Origin: Tolypothrix sp. PCC 7712
GTDB lineage: Bacteria > Cyanobacteriota > Cyanobacteriia > Cyanobacteriales > Nostocaceae
Reading direction: 5' to 3'
Assembly (NCBI RefSeq): GCF_025860405.1
Contig: NZ_CP063785.1
Span: 6,449,390 to 6,513,389, forward strand
DNA: 64,000 nt
Position 1 is the first letter of the stretch, and each line of letters starts with the position of its first letter. The position numbers and the translations under genes were made by a program. Positions 1-8,474 of this stretch are shown piece by piece. The notes under the pieces were generated by a model that was given only the letters and a program-made list of their open reading frames with translations, made no database searches and was not told the origin of the DNA.

Positions 1-1
1 C

Positions 2-1762
2 ATACCAACTGCGACAAATGATCGTGATGCCGCAGTAGCAGCAGATAATGTTGAGAACCAAGTTACTCTCAGATCCCACACACCCAAATGGGCTTATGCT
101 GCGTGGCAAATTTCTGATGCTAACAAGCAAATATTGACAGATTCCGGTTCTCCATTATTACTGCGGTTATATGATGTGACTGGCATCGACCTGAGTTATC
201 AAACTCCGCACCTGGTGCAGCAGTATGAATGCGATTTAGCATCATACGATCGCTTTGTGGCAATTCCGGCTAGCGATCGCAACTACATCGCAGAAATTGG
301 TTATCTTGCAGCAAATAACTGGGTATTAATCGACCGTTCTGAGACCGTGCGTGTCTTTAGCAGTCCCTACACCACAGAGGAAGCAGCAGACAGCCAAGTA
401 GCAGACAAAGTCAGCCTTTCGCCCCAAAGTTTGCACTCAGCGAATGTTTCCTGGCAAATTTCCGACACAACCCAGCAGAAACTGCAAGAATCAGGCTCGC
501 AATTGACCTTACGCTTGTATGATGTCACAGGTCTTGACCTGAGTTATCAAACTCCCCAGTTGCTGCAGCAATATGAATGCCCGGCTGGGACACATGAAAC
601 TGTAGTGGCAATTCCGGCTAGCGATCGCAACTACATTGCAGAAATCGGTTATCTTGCAGCAAATAACTGGGTATTAATTGACCGTTCTGAAATCGTGCGT
701 GTCTTTGGTAGTTACTCCATCGTAGAAGACGAAACAGAAAGCAAAGTTCCAGACAGAGTCACTCTCACGCCCCTAAATTCAGAATCAGCTCATGTTTTAT
801 GGGATATTACCCAGGTAACCCAGGAAATCGTACAAAATTACGGCTATCAATTGAAGATCCGCTTGTACGATGTCACAGGAATTGACCTGAGTTACCAAAA
901 TCCTCAGTTGCTTCAGGAGTTAGAATGTCCAGACGGCACAAATGAAACTGCAATAGCGATTCCGAGAAGCGATCGCAACTACATTGCAGAAATCGGTTAT
1001 GTAGCAGCAAATAACTGGGTATTAATCGACCGTTCTGAAACCGTGCGTGTCTTTAGCCCTTACATCCCAGATACTGCCACACCAGAACCAACACCTGTGC
1101 AGGAATCAACTCCCGTAGCCCCAATCCTCACACCAGAATCAACACCTGTGCAGGAATCAACCCCCGTAGCCCCAACCCCCACGCCAGAACCAGCTGCAAA
1201 TCATGAAAGCAGCATTACCTTCACATCCCGTACCCCTAAATGGGCTTACGTTGCTTGGCACATTTCCGAACATGACAACCAAAAATTGCACAACGCGGGG
1301 ATTTCGCAATTGATTGTGCGGCTGTACGATGTCACCGACATTGACTTGAGTTATCAAACTCCCCATCTAGTGCAGCAATATGAATGTGAGGAATTAGTAA
1401 CCGATCGCTTTGTCGCCATCCCCAACAGCGATCGCGATTACATGACCGAAATTGGCTATATTGCAGAAGGCGATCGTTGGGAATCACTCACTCGTTCTGC
1501 CAATGTTCGCGTTTTCAGCCGTCCCCAACCAAATTTCTGGTTTGTAGCAGATGCTGAGTTAATTATCCACGGCGCAACTGAGCCAGGTGCAACTGTCAAC
1601 ATTGGGGGTCATAACATTAAACTGAAGCCAGATGGTACCTTCCATTTGCGTATCCCCTTCTCAGACGGGTTAATAGAATATCTAATGACAGCAAATTCTG
1701 CTAATGGAGAACAAACTCAAAGCATTCATAAAAAATTCTCCCAAGACACTCCAGAAGCATAG
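2..1762 (+). CDS. DUF4912 repeat protein, 5' end outside window
   Basis: The reading frame is open from the second base of the window, so the N-terminus is missing; the first internal start-like codon (TTG at 134) falls inside a repeat and is not the true start. Four DUF4912-like units are visible. Each carries a core like LRLYDVTGIDLSYQ (near residues 57, 173, 289 and 442 of the visible part), followed by a block like SDRNYIAEIGY and ending in VRVF. The first three are about 116 residues apart. Before the fourth lies a Pro/Thr/Glu-rich linker made of a duplicated TPVQESTPVAP segment. The last 80 residues (from PQPNFWF) form a separate small beta-rich tail. DUF4912 occurs in cyanobacteria and some Firmicutes; its function is not established. 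No enzyme motif is visible, so a structural or binding role is only an inference. Confidence 0.85.
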   Translation: MPTATNDRDAAVAADNVENQVTLRSHTPKWAYAAWQISDANKQILTDSGSPLLLRLYDVTGIDLSYQTPHLVQQYECDLASYDRFVAIPASDRNYIAEIGYLAANNWVLIDRSETVRVFSSPYTTEEAADSQVADKVSLSPQSLHSANVSWQISDTTQQKLQESGSQLTLRLYDVTGLDLSYQTPQLLQQYECPAGTHETVVAIPASDRNYIAEIGYLAANNWVLIDRSEIVRVFGSYSIVEDETESKVPDRVTLTPLNSESAHVLWDITQVTQEIVQNYGYQLKIRLYDVTGIDLSYQNPQLLQELECPDGTNETAIAIPRSDRNYIAEIGYVAANNWVLIDRSETVRVFSPYIPDTATPEPTPVQESTPVAPILTPESTPVQESTPVAPTPTPEPAANHESSITFTSRTPKWAYVAWHISEHDNQKLHNAGISQLIVRLYDVTDIDLSYQTPHLVQQYECEELVTDRFVAIPNSDRDYMTEIGYIAEGDRWESLTRSANVRVFSRPQPNFWFVADAELIIHGATEPGATVNIGGHNIKLKPDGTFHLRIPFSDGLIEYLMTANSANGEQTQSIHKKFSQDTPEA

Positions 1763-1773
1763 TAGCCCCATCT

Positions 1774-1899
1774 CAATACTTTTCGGTTAAGGGAAAAAAG
1801 GGAAATGGGAAATGGGAAAGAAACAACCTTTAATTCTTAAACTTTAACCTTTTTCCCAAAAGCTATTTTGAGTTCAAAACGCTATCCCTTGTAGTATTA
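1774..1899 (+). mobile_element. MITE family A, copy 1
   Basis: A non-coding element of about 126 bases that reappears inverted at 2532-2658. Its left end reads CAATACTTTTCGGTTAAG, and its right end is a decayed version of the same terminal inverted repeat (GTAGTATT). The interior (AAAGCTATTTTGAGTTCAAAAC and flanks) matches the second copy closely. It has no coding capacity, so it is a miniature element mobilised in trans. Confidence 0.7.
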
Positions 1900-1944
1900 A
1901 TCCCCATCTGAGAAGCTAAAAAAATAGTTTTCTCAATGAAAAAT

Positions 1945-1991
1945 TTAGATTCCTGATTTTCTATCTTTGAAGAAATCGGGAATCTATTTTT
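1945..1991 (+). terminator. Rho-independent terminator
   Basis: The stem AGATTCCTGATTT pairs with AAATCGGGAATCT (one G-U pair) around a loop of about 13 bases and is followed by a run of T. It lies about 180 bases after the DUF4912 gene, past the MITE, and is the likely end of that transcript. Confidence 0.7.
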
Positions 1992-2531
1992 TCATACCCA
2001 GCCAAAATTATCTGTAAAAAACATCATATATTTCTTTTTTGTTTCCTTTCTACGCTAATCATTTCTAAAAATTAAATCAGATTGGTATATAACCAAACTG
2101 ACAAAAATCCAAAAATAGTTTTTTTTGATGCAATCATGAGAAAATATCTCTTCTTTAGACCATAGCTCCTAGTCTATAGTTCCGATTTTCAATATAGATG
2201 TACAATAAAAATAACTGCTGATAGCTCACTACAGCCCAGTTCCTTAATAGGAATCTGTACGTATTGACTCCTGATTGTTTTGTGCAAAGCCAACATTCAG
2301 TAGATTGGGGTAAATAGTGGGCTATTGATAAATATTGGGGATATCTTGTTAAATCTGTTTTGATACCAACCGTAAATCTCCGCTTTAGACTTTGACATCT
2401 GCACAATCAACAGCCAAAACAACGATTTGCAGCTATTGATTGCATATCATTGACTGTGCCCATTTTAAATTTTAGATTGCCGATTTTAGATTTTTTGTTC
2501 TCCTTCCGCGCCATTAAAGTGGAACAAATCT
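1992..2531. other. Intergenic, no gene seen
   Basis: AT-rich stretch between two MITE copies. A minus-strand frame of 83 codons exists near 2155-2406, but it has low-complexity composition, no ribosome binding site and no recognisable domain. I see no RNA gene or promoter I can support. Confidence 0.5.
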
Positions 2532-2658
2532 CAATACTACTCGGTTAAGTGTTTTGAACTCAAAATAGCTTTTGGGAAAAAGATTAAAGGTTAAGGGTGA
2601 AAGGTTGTTTCTTTCCCTTTTCCCATTCCCCTTTTCTCCCTTAACCGAAAAGTATTGG
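2532..2658 (-). mobile_element. MITE family A, copy 2 (intact termini)
   Basis: Inverted copy of the element at 1774-1899. The left terminus is CAATACTACTCGGTTAAG, and the right terminus read on the minus strand is CAATACTTTTCGGTTAAG, giving an 18-base terminal inverted repeat with two mismatches. It lies directly upstream of the NYN gene and may supply part of its leader. Confidence 0.75.
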
Positions 2659-2762
2659 AACAAATCTAAAATCGATGGACTGTGATGCTGATTTATCAGC
2701 GCAGAATGAATACTGCCAATTGCCCAGCACTTTTTGACATGGAAATCCAGAGGAATAGCCCA

Positions 2763-3470
2763 ATGAATCTTAGTAGTTTTACCCAAGAAAAAGAAAAAGA
2801 TAAACACCTGAAACAGGAATCACAATGGCAAGAAAGGCAGATAATTAATCATAAAGAAGCTGAAGAAAATAACAAGCCAGCGACTGCAACATCAAGTTTA
2901 CTTTTTCAAGGCATTCATCGTGGTAGAGTTGCTATTTTTATTGATGGATTAAACCTATTGCAAGCAGCATTGCAACTCGGTTTAGAAATTGACTATCTGA
3001 AATTACTTTGTCGCTTAACCGAAAACTCACGATTGCTGCGAGCTTTCTTTTATACTGGGATAGACAACTCGCGATCGCCTGCTATGCGTCTTCGTTCTCA
3101 TGAAAAGCAGCAGGGCTTTTTATTCTGGATGCGTCGTAATGGCTATCGTGTGGTTACCAAAGAATTCCAAATTTCCGAGAATTCTAAAAAACCTAATTTA
3201 AATGTAGAAATTGCTGTAGACATGATCAATCTCGCTCCCTACTATGATACCGCTGTCTTAGTAAGTGGAGATGGAGATTTAGCTTATGCTGTGAATGCTG
3301 TTAGTAGCACAGGAGTCCGGGTAGAAGTTGTCAGTTTACGAGCTATTACCAGTGATATCCTAATTGATGTCGCTGACTACTTCGTTGACCTAGATAGCAT
3401 TAAAAAGCACATCCAAAAGGATTCCAAGGTTGGCTATAATTATCGCCATCTCTCCACTTCTGGTCTTTAA
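2763..3470 (+). CDS. NYN-domain protein, LabA/DUF88 family
   Basis: A PIN-like NYN domain covers most of the protein: VAIFIDGLNL (Asp61 of the chosen start), the central block EIAVDMINLA, and LVSGDGDLAY (Asp170/Asp172). These acidic positions match the metal site expected of NYN ribonucleases. In cyanobacteria LabA is linked to circadian output; whether this paralogue shares that role is unknown. The N-terminal 45 residues are charged and probably disordered. The frame extends upstream to a GTG at 2682 and an ATG at 2709, but the ATG at 2763 has the only good ribosome binding site (AGAGGA), so I chose it. It is a single gene with its own terminator downstream. Confidence 0.85.
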   Translation: MNLSSFTQEKEKDKHLKQESQWQERQIINHKEAEENNKPATATSSLLFQGIHRGRVAIFIDGLNLLQAALQLGLEIDYLKLLCRLTENSRLLRAFFYTGIDNSRSPAMRLRSHEKQQGFLFWMRRNGYRVVTKEFQISENSKKPNLNVEIAVDMINLAPYYDTAVLVSGDGDLAYAVNAVSSTGVRVEVVSLRAITSDILIDVADYFVDLDSIKKHIQKDSKVGYNYRHLSTSGL

Positions 3471-3525
3471 ATGGCAACAAATCCACAGGTGAGCATGTCA
3501 CAAACTAGTAAATGACCGCAACCGC

Positions 3526-3574
3526 AAAAAAATTGCGCTACCGAAATCATTCATGGTGGCTGCAATTTTATTTT
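3526..3574 (+). terminator. Probable Rho-independent terminator of the NYN gene
   Basis: The arms AAAATTGCGCTACC and GGTGGCTGCAATTTT pair with a one-base bulge around a loop of about 12 bases, followed by TTTTATTTTG. It sits about 55 bases after the NYN stop codon and before the response regulator gene. Confidence 0.6.
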
Positions 3575-3638
3575 GAATTGTGAATTTTGAACTTCCCCTT
3601 GGGGTTAACTCTGCGTCTTATACTCCCGCCTAATCGAA

Positions 3639-4349
3639 ATGGATATTTTAATTGTTGAAGATGAAATAGAAATTGCCCAATTAATCCAACTGAGTTTAGA
3701 AAAAGAAGGATTTATCTGCCGTATTAGCCGTGATGGTATCAATGCCTTGCGGATGTTTCAAGAACAACCACCAGATTTAATTATTTTAGATTTAATGCTG
3801 CCTGGTTTAGATGGGCTAGAAGTCTGCGCCAGAATTCGCCAAAAACCAGGCGCGAAAGACCCCTATATTTTAATGCTCACAGCTAAAGGCGAGGAAATCG
3901 ATCGCGTTATTGGCTTGTCTACTGGTGCTGATGATTACATGGTTAAGCCCTTCAGCCCCAGAGAATTAGTTGCGAGAGTGCGTGCTTTGTTAAGGCGTAG
4001 CCTACGCCAAGGGGGACAAAATCAAGTTAATCGTAGCCAACATTTTATTGTTGATATAGATCAGCGTACTGCGAGTCGTCAGCTAGATGATCACGCACCA
4101 GAAGTTTTAGACTTAACCACCTTAGAATTTAACTTGCTAAGTACCTTTGTCAGCAATCCTGGGCGAGTTTGGAACCGCACCCAACTAATTGATAAACTTT
4201 GGGGCGATAATTTTTTTGGTGATGAGCGCGTAGTCGATACTCACATAGCGCGGTTACGCAAAAAAATTGAACCCGATCCAGCGAATCCCACTTTTATTAA
4301 AACTGTGGTGGGAGTAGGCTATAAATTTGATGACTCAACTACAACTTAA
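3639..4349 (+). CDS. OmpR/PhoB-family response regulator
   Basis: The N-terminal receiver domain has the acidic pair (Asp8/Glu9), phospho-acceptor Asp51 in LIILDLMLPG, Thr81 and Lys103 in MVKPF. The C-terminal winged helix (about residues 130-232) includes TLEFNLLSTFVSNPGRVW and the recognition-helix region RVVDTHIARLRKKIE, so it should bind DNA as a dimer when phosphorylated. The sensor kinase gene follows after 222 bases, and the two form an obvious pair whose signal is unknown. The linker (LRRSLRQGG) is encoded across a small palindrome, GGCGTAGCCTACGCC, of the dispersed-repeat kind common in this genome type. The length of 236 residues is typical. Confidence 0.93.
   Translation: MDILIVEDEIEIAQLIQLSLEKEGFICRISRDGINALRMFQEQPPDLIILDLMLPGLDGLEVCARIRQKPGAKDPYILMLTAKGEEIDRVIGLSTGADDYMVKPFSPRELVARVRALLRRSLRQGGQNQVNRSQHFIVDIDQRTASRQLDDHAPEVLDLTTLEFNLLSTFVSNPGRVWNRTQLIDKLWGDNFFGDERVVDTHIARLRKKIEPDPANPTFIKTVVGVGYKFDDSTTT
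3994..4008 (+). repeat. Small palindrome inside the response regulator linker
   Basis: GGCGTAGCCTACGCC is a perfect inverted repeat encoding part of the inter-domain linker. Similar short GC-rich palindromes (see 28230 and 38255) are dispersed in this window, suggesting a small dispersed repeat tolerated in frame at a flexible site. Confidence 0.4.
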
Positions 4350-4413
4350 TACAATTTTAGATTTTAGATTATGGATTGTAAAACAGAACAATCCATAATT
4401 TGAAATTCTATTT

Positions 4414-4505
4414 CTCCCTCATCTTCCTCATCTTCCTCATCTTCCTCATCTCCCTCATCTCCCTCATCTCCCTCATCTTCCTCATCTCCCTCATCTCCCA
4501 TCTTC
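4414..4505 (+). repeat. Tandem 9-mer repeat (TCCCTCATC/TTCCTCATC)n
   Basis: About ten copies of a 9-base unit lie in the gap between the response regulator and its kinase. The repeat leaves open frames on both strands (Leu-Ile-Ser on one, Asp-Glu-Gly on the other), but these are by-products. The same unit recurs near 13066, 14613, 20560 and 44320. Confidence 0.9.
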
Positions 4506-4571
4506 CCCATTCCCCTTACCCTGCTGCTTGCCAAATTCATTACAACTTTCAAGAAAACGGTATAACAGCTT

Positions 4572-5684
4572 ATGAAAAAGGACTGGCGCTGGACAAAGTC
4601 CTTACCTTTAGCATCGCGCTTATTATTCTCCCACTTAGTCGTGATGATAGTGGGGGTATTTAGCTTAGTAATCATTAGTAAAATTTCTTCTCCTCGCTTC
4701 TTTGTTCTTCACTTAGAACGACTAGAAAATGAAGGGTTAAATTTAATTGATATTCGCGCTGAATTGGTGCAAGGATTTGAAACTGCTTGGCGACGAAGCA
4801 CTATTTGGTCAGTAATAGTGGGTACTACAGCCGCAGGTGGATTGAGTTACTGGGTATCTAGAAGGATTATGCAGGGATTGACCGACATGGAGCAAATTAC
4901 CAGGCAATTTGCGGCGGGTAATTTTGAAGCGCGTTTACCAATGTCTGATATTCCCGAAATTAACCAGTTAGGTGCTAGCTTTAACCGGATGGCAAACAGT
5001 TTAGAAGGCGTGGAAGCGAGGCGACGGGAACTGATTGGAGACATGACTCATGAACTAAGAACACCTCTAACAGTTGTACGCGGTTACTTAGAACAACTAG
5101 CCGATGAAGAAATTGAGCCATCACCAGAAATTTATCGGCGGCTAGCAAAGGAAACTAAGCGTTTAGAGCGTTTGGTTAACGATTTACAAGAACTTTCCAA
5201 AGCTGAAGCAGGTTATTTAGCAATTAACATACAGCGTGTAAATTTACGTCCTTTATTAGATTCATTAGTAGAAAAATTTACAGACCAGTTATTAGAAGAT
5301 GGCCCGGTTCTCCGCTTGGAATGTTCATCTCCTATGCCTTTGGTGTTAGCAGATTTGGATCGTACAGAACAAATACTAGTAAATCTTTTAGGTAACGCCA
5401 TACGTTATACGGCACAAGGAGCAATTACCATCCGTGTTTGGACGGAATCATCTCGACTGTGGATTGCTGTTGTAGATACTGGTATTGGAATTGCTCCTGA
5501 AGATTTACCCCATGTTTTTGAGCGTTTTTGGCGCGCTGACTCATCCCGCGCTCGTCAATCTGGCGGGACAGGGATTGGTTTAACCATCTCTCAGCGCTTA
5601 GTGGAATTGCAAGGTGGTGAAATCCAAGTAGAGAGTCAACAAGGGTTGGGTAGTACTTTTAAATTCTCTGTGCCTTTAGCTTAA
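4572..5684 (+). CDS. Sensor histidine kinase (HAMP, HisKA, HATPase)
   Basis: Membrane kinase partner of the upstream OmpR-type regulator. Transmembrane segment 1 lies near residues 15-35, followed by a short periplasmic part of about 40 residues and transmembrane segment 2 near 77-95. A HAMP domain follows, then HisKA with His160 in MTHELRTP and a HATPase domain with N box NLLGNAIRYT, G1 DTGIGI, F box FERFWR and G2 GGTGIGL. The very short external loop suggests it senses within the membrane or through a partner. BaeS-like in layout, but the stimulus cannot be read from the sequence. The start ATG has only a weak ribosome binding site. Confidence 0.92.
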   Translation: MKKDWRWTKSLPLASRLLFSHLVVMIVGVFSLVIISKISSPRFFVLHLERLENEGLNLIDIRAELVQGFETAWRRSTIWSVIVGTTAAGGLSYWVSRRIMQGLTDMEQITRQFAAGNFEARLPMSDIPEINQLGASFNRMANSLEGVEARRRELIGDMTHELRTPLTVVRGYLEQLADEEIEPSPEIYRRLAKETKRLERLVNDLQELSKAEAGYLAINIQRVNLRPLLDSLVEKFTDQLLEDGPVLRLECSSPMPLVLADLDRTEQILVNLLGNAIRYTAQGAITIRVWTESSRLWIAVVDTGIGIAPEDLPHVFERFWRADSSRARQSGGTGIGLTISQRLVELQGGEIQVESQQGLGSTFKFSVPLA

Positions 5685-5981
5685 ATACAAAATTGCCTCC
5701 CCAAGGACTTCTAACTAAAAAAATATACTATTGTTTTCTTGGCAGGGGGAGAAAAAAAATATTCTCTGACCATATTGCAATAAGGTTCAGTTAAGAAAAT
5801 TAATTGATCACAAAACCAAAAAACTAGTTACTCAACAAAAAAACAGAACAATAATTTTGGAGGGGGTTTGGGGGACGCAACCGTCACCCAATCGAGGGTT
5901 TGGGGGAGAATCCCCCAATTGATCTGGCTTTTTTAATTAAGTTAGGACTTACGCATTGACAAAAAATATTATTGATGTGTA

Positions 5982-7091
5982 CTAGGCAGCACAAGTATTG
6001 GTGAGATTGTCCACAATATAATCACGCACAACTAAAGTAAACAAGTTTCTTTGTAATTCATACCAATTAGAAATGATGTTTTCAGACCGCATTAGCTCTA
6101 AACGAACAAATGCTTGAAGTGAGCAAAATATGTGTGTTTTAATTGCATGGCTATCTCTAACCCTTACGGGTTCGCCAGTTGCTTCAAGTCGGGAGACCCG
6201 CCCAACGCACTGGCTCACCATAAATCGACAAATTCCACATACTTGTTTTATTGCTCTGTGAAAACTTTCTATTCCCCAATGAGTATCATGAATTGTCACA
6301 AATTCACTGCGAGTTATTTGCTGAAGAGCTTCAGCATCTGGTAGATACAATATATAATGTCTAGAGTCTTCTTTTTTGAAGACTTTCCTAAACAATTTGA
6401 TAAATCCAAATTCTCTCAGATGAGTTACCAACCCTTCATCAGGAATCTCTAAACCACTTACTTGGCAATACTTTCCTGGTTCATTAGAGACAGTTCTATT
6501 TTTCTCAACCCCAAATAGAAAACCCAATTTCTGGTTTCTTAAAAATTTTAAGTTTTCTACTCCTGAGTACCAACTATCTCCTGTTACTAGCCTTGGTTTT
6601 ACACCCCAATCAATTACTTCAATTAGCATCTCTTGGAAATAATCGTTCTTCGTTTTCCCCTCCTTTTTATCGTATATTCTGTAATTTATTGGTACTGAGC
6701 TTCCATGTATGTCGCTGTAATACAGCGTAATTAAATTTATCCCTTTGATACTTTTATGATATTTACCTGACCAAAAATAACCGATTAATTCTGCATATTT
6801 TGGATTACTGTACAGTTTTTCTATGACTGTGTCGTCTACACTTAAAATCCCTCCTGTCAAGTTAATAATAGTCTTTACCGTACTGAACAAATCATAGGGA
6901 GCGTATCTCTCCCTCAACAAAAAACGGTTCACACTATCATGTGAAACATTCCCCAATATTTCTGCTAACCTACTGCATCCTCCATGCTTCGGTTCCGATA
7001 ACAAAAATAGAGTGTAATGTTCCAGATTGCATTGTGCTGTTGAGAGTTTACTGATTTCTCTGATTGTCCGATACCTATTTGTAGACAACAC
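5982..7091 (-). CDS. DDE transposase, IS701/IS4-like, with 19-residue in-frame insertion
   Basis: The RNase-H-like catalytic residues fit Asp86/Asp87 (GILSVDDTVIEK), Asp172 (VTGDSWYS) and Glu275 (HWGIESFHRA). Blocks such as IGYFWSGKYHKSIKG and YDKKEGKTKNDYF are typical of the cyanobacterial family usually annotated IS701-like; I cannot settle the exact IS family without a search. Residues 293-311 interrupt the conserved stretch RFMV/RDSHAIKTH and are encoded by a 57-base GC-rich repeat inserted in frame, so the ORF stays open. Whether the enzyme still works is uncertain, because the insertion follows the catalytic Glu by about 17 residues. The gene lacks HIP1 sites and is AT-rich. Confidence 0.9.
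   Translation of the reverse strand: MLSTNRYRTIREISKLSTAQCNLEHYTLFLLSEPKHGGCSRLAEILGNVSHDSVNRFLLRERYAPYDLFSTVKTIINLTGGILSVDDTVIEKLYSNPKYAELIGYFWSGKYHKSIKGINLITLYYSDIHGSSVPINYRIYDKKEGKTKNDYFQEMLIEVIDWGVKPRLVTGDSWYSGVENLKFLRNQKLGFLFGVEKNRTVSNEPGKYCQVSGLEIPDEGLVTHLREFGFIKLFRKVFKKEDSRHYILYLPDAEALQQITRSEFVTIHDTHWGIESFHRAIKQVCGICRFMVSQCVGRVSRLEATGEPVRVRDSHAIKTHIFCSLQAFVRLELMRSENIISNWYELQRNLFTLVVRDYIVDNLTNTCAA
6160..6216 (-). repeat. 57-base dispersed repeat inserted in the transposase gene
   Basis: A GC-rich block, containing GAGCCAGTGCGTTGGGCGGG and GGCGAACCCGTAAGGGT on the minus strand, breaks the otherwise AT-rich transposase between codons 292 and 312. It is exactly 19 codons long. It resembles the small dispersed repeats known from Nostoc genomes. 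Confidence 0.7.
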
Positions 7092-7426
7092 TTTTTTCTT
7101 AACGCATTATTTTATCATTCTGTCAATGCGTTAGTCCTATAAGTGACAAATCAATCACTAATGAACTTAACCCAAGCGTATTGGACTATATAGGATAATT
7201 TAATTTCTGGAAGTCCTCTATACATACAATAGATTGTCACAAGGTGGTCATGGCTGCGTAATATGCAATTGCTAGCCTGAGATTGAGAAAAATATAGTTT
7301 TCCATTGATTCCACTTTGGACAATCACTCTATGATTCTCAGCAAAAAAATCGCTGGGAGTAGAAACTTATACCCGTTCCCGCTTTGACAGCAACCAACTC
7401 TTCTTCTCCTACTCCCTTAATGAATT

Positions 7427-7528
7427 ATGTCTACTGTGATTCTGGCTGGATTTTTAGTAAGTTTAGTGACTGTCTCTGGATGTGCGGCGATCGCCTATCT
7501 GTTCCCGCAAAAAAACTCTCACGACTAA
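7427..7528 (+). CDS. Putative 33-residue single-span membrane peptide
   Basis: A short frame starting MSTVILAGFLVSLVTVSGC, continuing through a hydrophobic segment (residues 4-25) and ending FPQKNSHD. The size and single helix resemble the small subunits of photosynthetic or NDH complexes, but I do not recognise it as any named one. It contains a HIP1-like GCGATCGCC. The ribosome binding site is weak and there is no close partner gene on this strand. Chance remains possible. Confidence 0.4.
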   Translation: MSTVILAGFLVSLVTVSGCAAIAYLFPQKNSHD

Positions 7529-7588
7529 CACCATGACACTGATATTGATAACTATAGGATTCAGATTTGATTTATAAAATACAAGTTG

Positions 7589-7614
7589 GGTGCGTTAGCC
7601 TTGGCTAACGCACC
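7589..7614. repeat. REP-like hairpin
   Basis: GGTGCGTTAGCC and GGCTAACGCACC form a perfect 12-base stem with a two-base loop. It lies just beyond the stop codon of the minus-strand membrane gene and has no T tract directly after it. It is probably a dispersed repeat that may also protect the 3' end of that transcript. Confidence 0.6.
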
Positions 7615-7645
7615 ATTCAAGGATTTTTGTGGGTTTGTGGAATTT

Positions 7646-8101
7646 CTATCCTGAATAAGGATCGGAATTTGGATCTGTTGGTGGTAGCGATTGTGGTGGT
7701 GGTTCGCTGGGTGGTGGTGGTTCAGGCGTGGAGTCTTTAATCTGTGATTGTAAGGCTTTGCCCAGAACATAGGAAGTACTACTAATCCCCAATAATCCCA
7801 AAATTTGATCGGGAATAGAAGCGGGAAAAGATGGTGGTTTGTTACTAGTAATGATCAAGACTAAACTCATTGAAATCACAAAAGTGAAAATCAACAGTTG
7901 AAACCTGGCCAAACTTGCATCGCCGGTGCTTTCACTAATCAGCTTATCTAGATTAATTCCCCGTTTTTTATTAGTTTTTAAATTCCAAGTACCTTCCCAA
8001 ATAAATATCAGAATAAATATTTCTAAAACTGCAACAAAAATCGTGATAACACAACCGATAACCAGCGCCAAAATTACAAAAAGATCATTAATGCTAGGCA
8101 C
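7646..8101 (-). CDS. Hypothetical membrane protein with Pro-rich tail
   Basis: A 151-residue protein of no recognised family. Hydrophobic segments lie near residues 8-36 and 69-85, with a weaker one near 97-113. Between the first two is a hydrophilic loop (residues 40-68), and the last 30 residues are almost only Pro, Ser, Asp and Gln. The upstream gene overlaps its start by eight bases, so the two are translationally coupled and probably act together in a membrane. Both carry a block of type ARFQLLIFTFV / ERLQLLLFTLIFV, suggesting they are distant paralogues. No catalytic motif is seen. Confidence 0.65.
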   Translation of the reverse strand: MPSINDLFVILALVIGCVITIFVAVLEIFILIFIWEGTWNLKTNKKRGINLDKLISESTGDASLARFQLLIFTFVISMSLVLIITSNKPPSFPASIPDQILGLLGISSTSYVLGKALQSQIKDSTPEPPPPSEPPPQSLPPTDPNSDPYSG

Positions 8102-8474
8102 GCTCTGACCTCCGTTCTTTAATAAGTGAAGTCAACTTGCTCCAAAGATAAGCAAAGTTGCTTCCTCCCAATGCATAGAGAAATTCTGCTCGGATTTGTG
8201 GCATACTACATGGCAAGCTTGAAACTTTGCAAGTATTTAAATTTTGCCTAACATCAAATAGGTAGTACGCAACAAATATCAGGGTGAATAGCAATAACTG
8301 CAATCGCTCTGGGCTATACTTCTGATTCTTTGTCTTGTCAAAAAGTAATCCTCTGAGATTGATTTTCTTTTTGATAATCAGAAAAAAGACGGAGGACATT
8401 AACCCCACAAGAAATAACCAAATTTCAAACTGAATAAACTTGGATAAAAGATTAAATCCCCATTGTATTTCCAA
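8094..8474 (-). CDS. Hypothetical membrane protein, coupled to the next gene
   Basis: A 126-residue protein with membrane segments near residues 14-36 and 57-75 and a positively charged loop (KKKINLRG) between them. The motif ERLQLLLFTLIFVAYY matches the ARFQLLIFTFV motif of its downstream partner, implying a shared origin. The end LGGSNFAYLWSKL parallels LLGISSTSYVLGKAL of the partner. It overlaps the downstream start by eight bases, giving a two-gene operon. Function unknown. Confidence 0.65.
   Translation of the reverse strand: MEIQWGFNLLSKFIQFEIWLFLVGLMSSVFFLIIKKKINLRGLLFDKTKNQKYSPERLQLLLFTLIFVAYYLFDVRQNLNTCKVSSLPCSMPQIRAEFLYALGGSNFAYLWSKLTSLIKERRSERA

Larger units (their letters stand above)
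5943..7139 (-). mobile_element. Insertion sequence with DDE transposase (IS701/IS4-like)
   Basis: The element is bounded by near-perfect 19-base terminal inverted repeats: TAGGACTTACGCATTGACA on the left, and TAGGACTAACGCATTGACA on the other strand at the right (one mismatch). The flanks carry TAAGT on both sides, a candidate target duplication. It encodes one transposase and interrupts a MITE. A 127-base miniature element at 57536-57662 starts with the same AGGACTTACGCA. Confidence 0.85.
5778..7183 (+). mobile_element. MITE family B, copy 1, split by an IS
   Basis: The left part (5778-5942) and the right part (7140-7183) together match the 171-base element at 8803-8973 in inverted orientation. 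The left part holds the G-rich block GGAGGGGGTTTGGGGGACGC, and the right part holds GACAAATCAATCACTAATGA. The outer termini are CAATAAGGTTCAGTTAAG and, on the other strand, CAATACGCTTGGGTTAAG. The IS at 5943-7139 sits inside it. Confidence 0.7.

Noticed and set aside
4364..4675. Genes encoded by the 9-mer repeat on either strand
   Set aside because: The frames are open only because a 9-base repeat lacks stops; they are low-complexity Glu/Asp/Gly or Leu/Ile/Ser strings and overlap the kinase gene.
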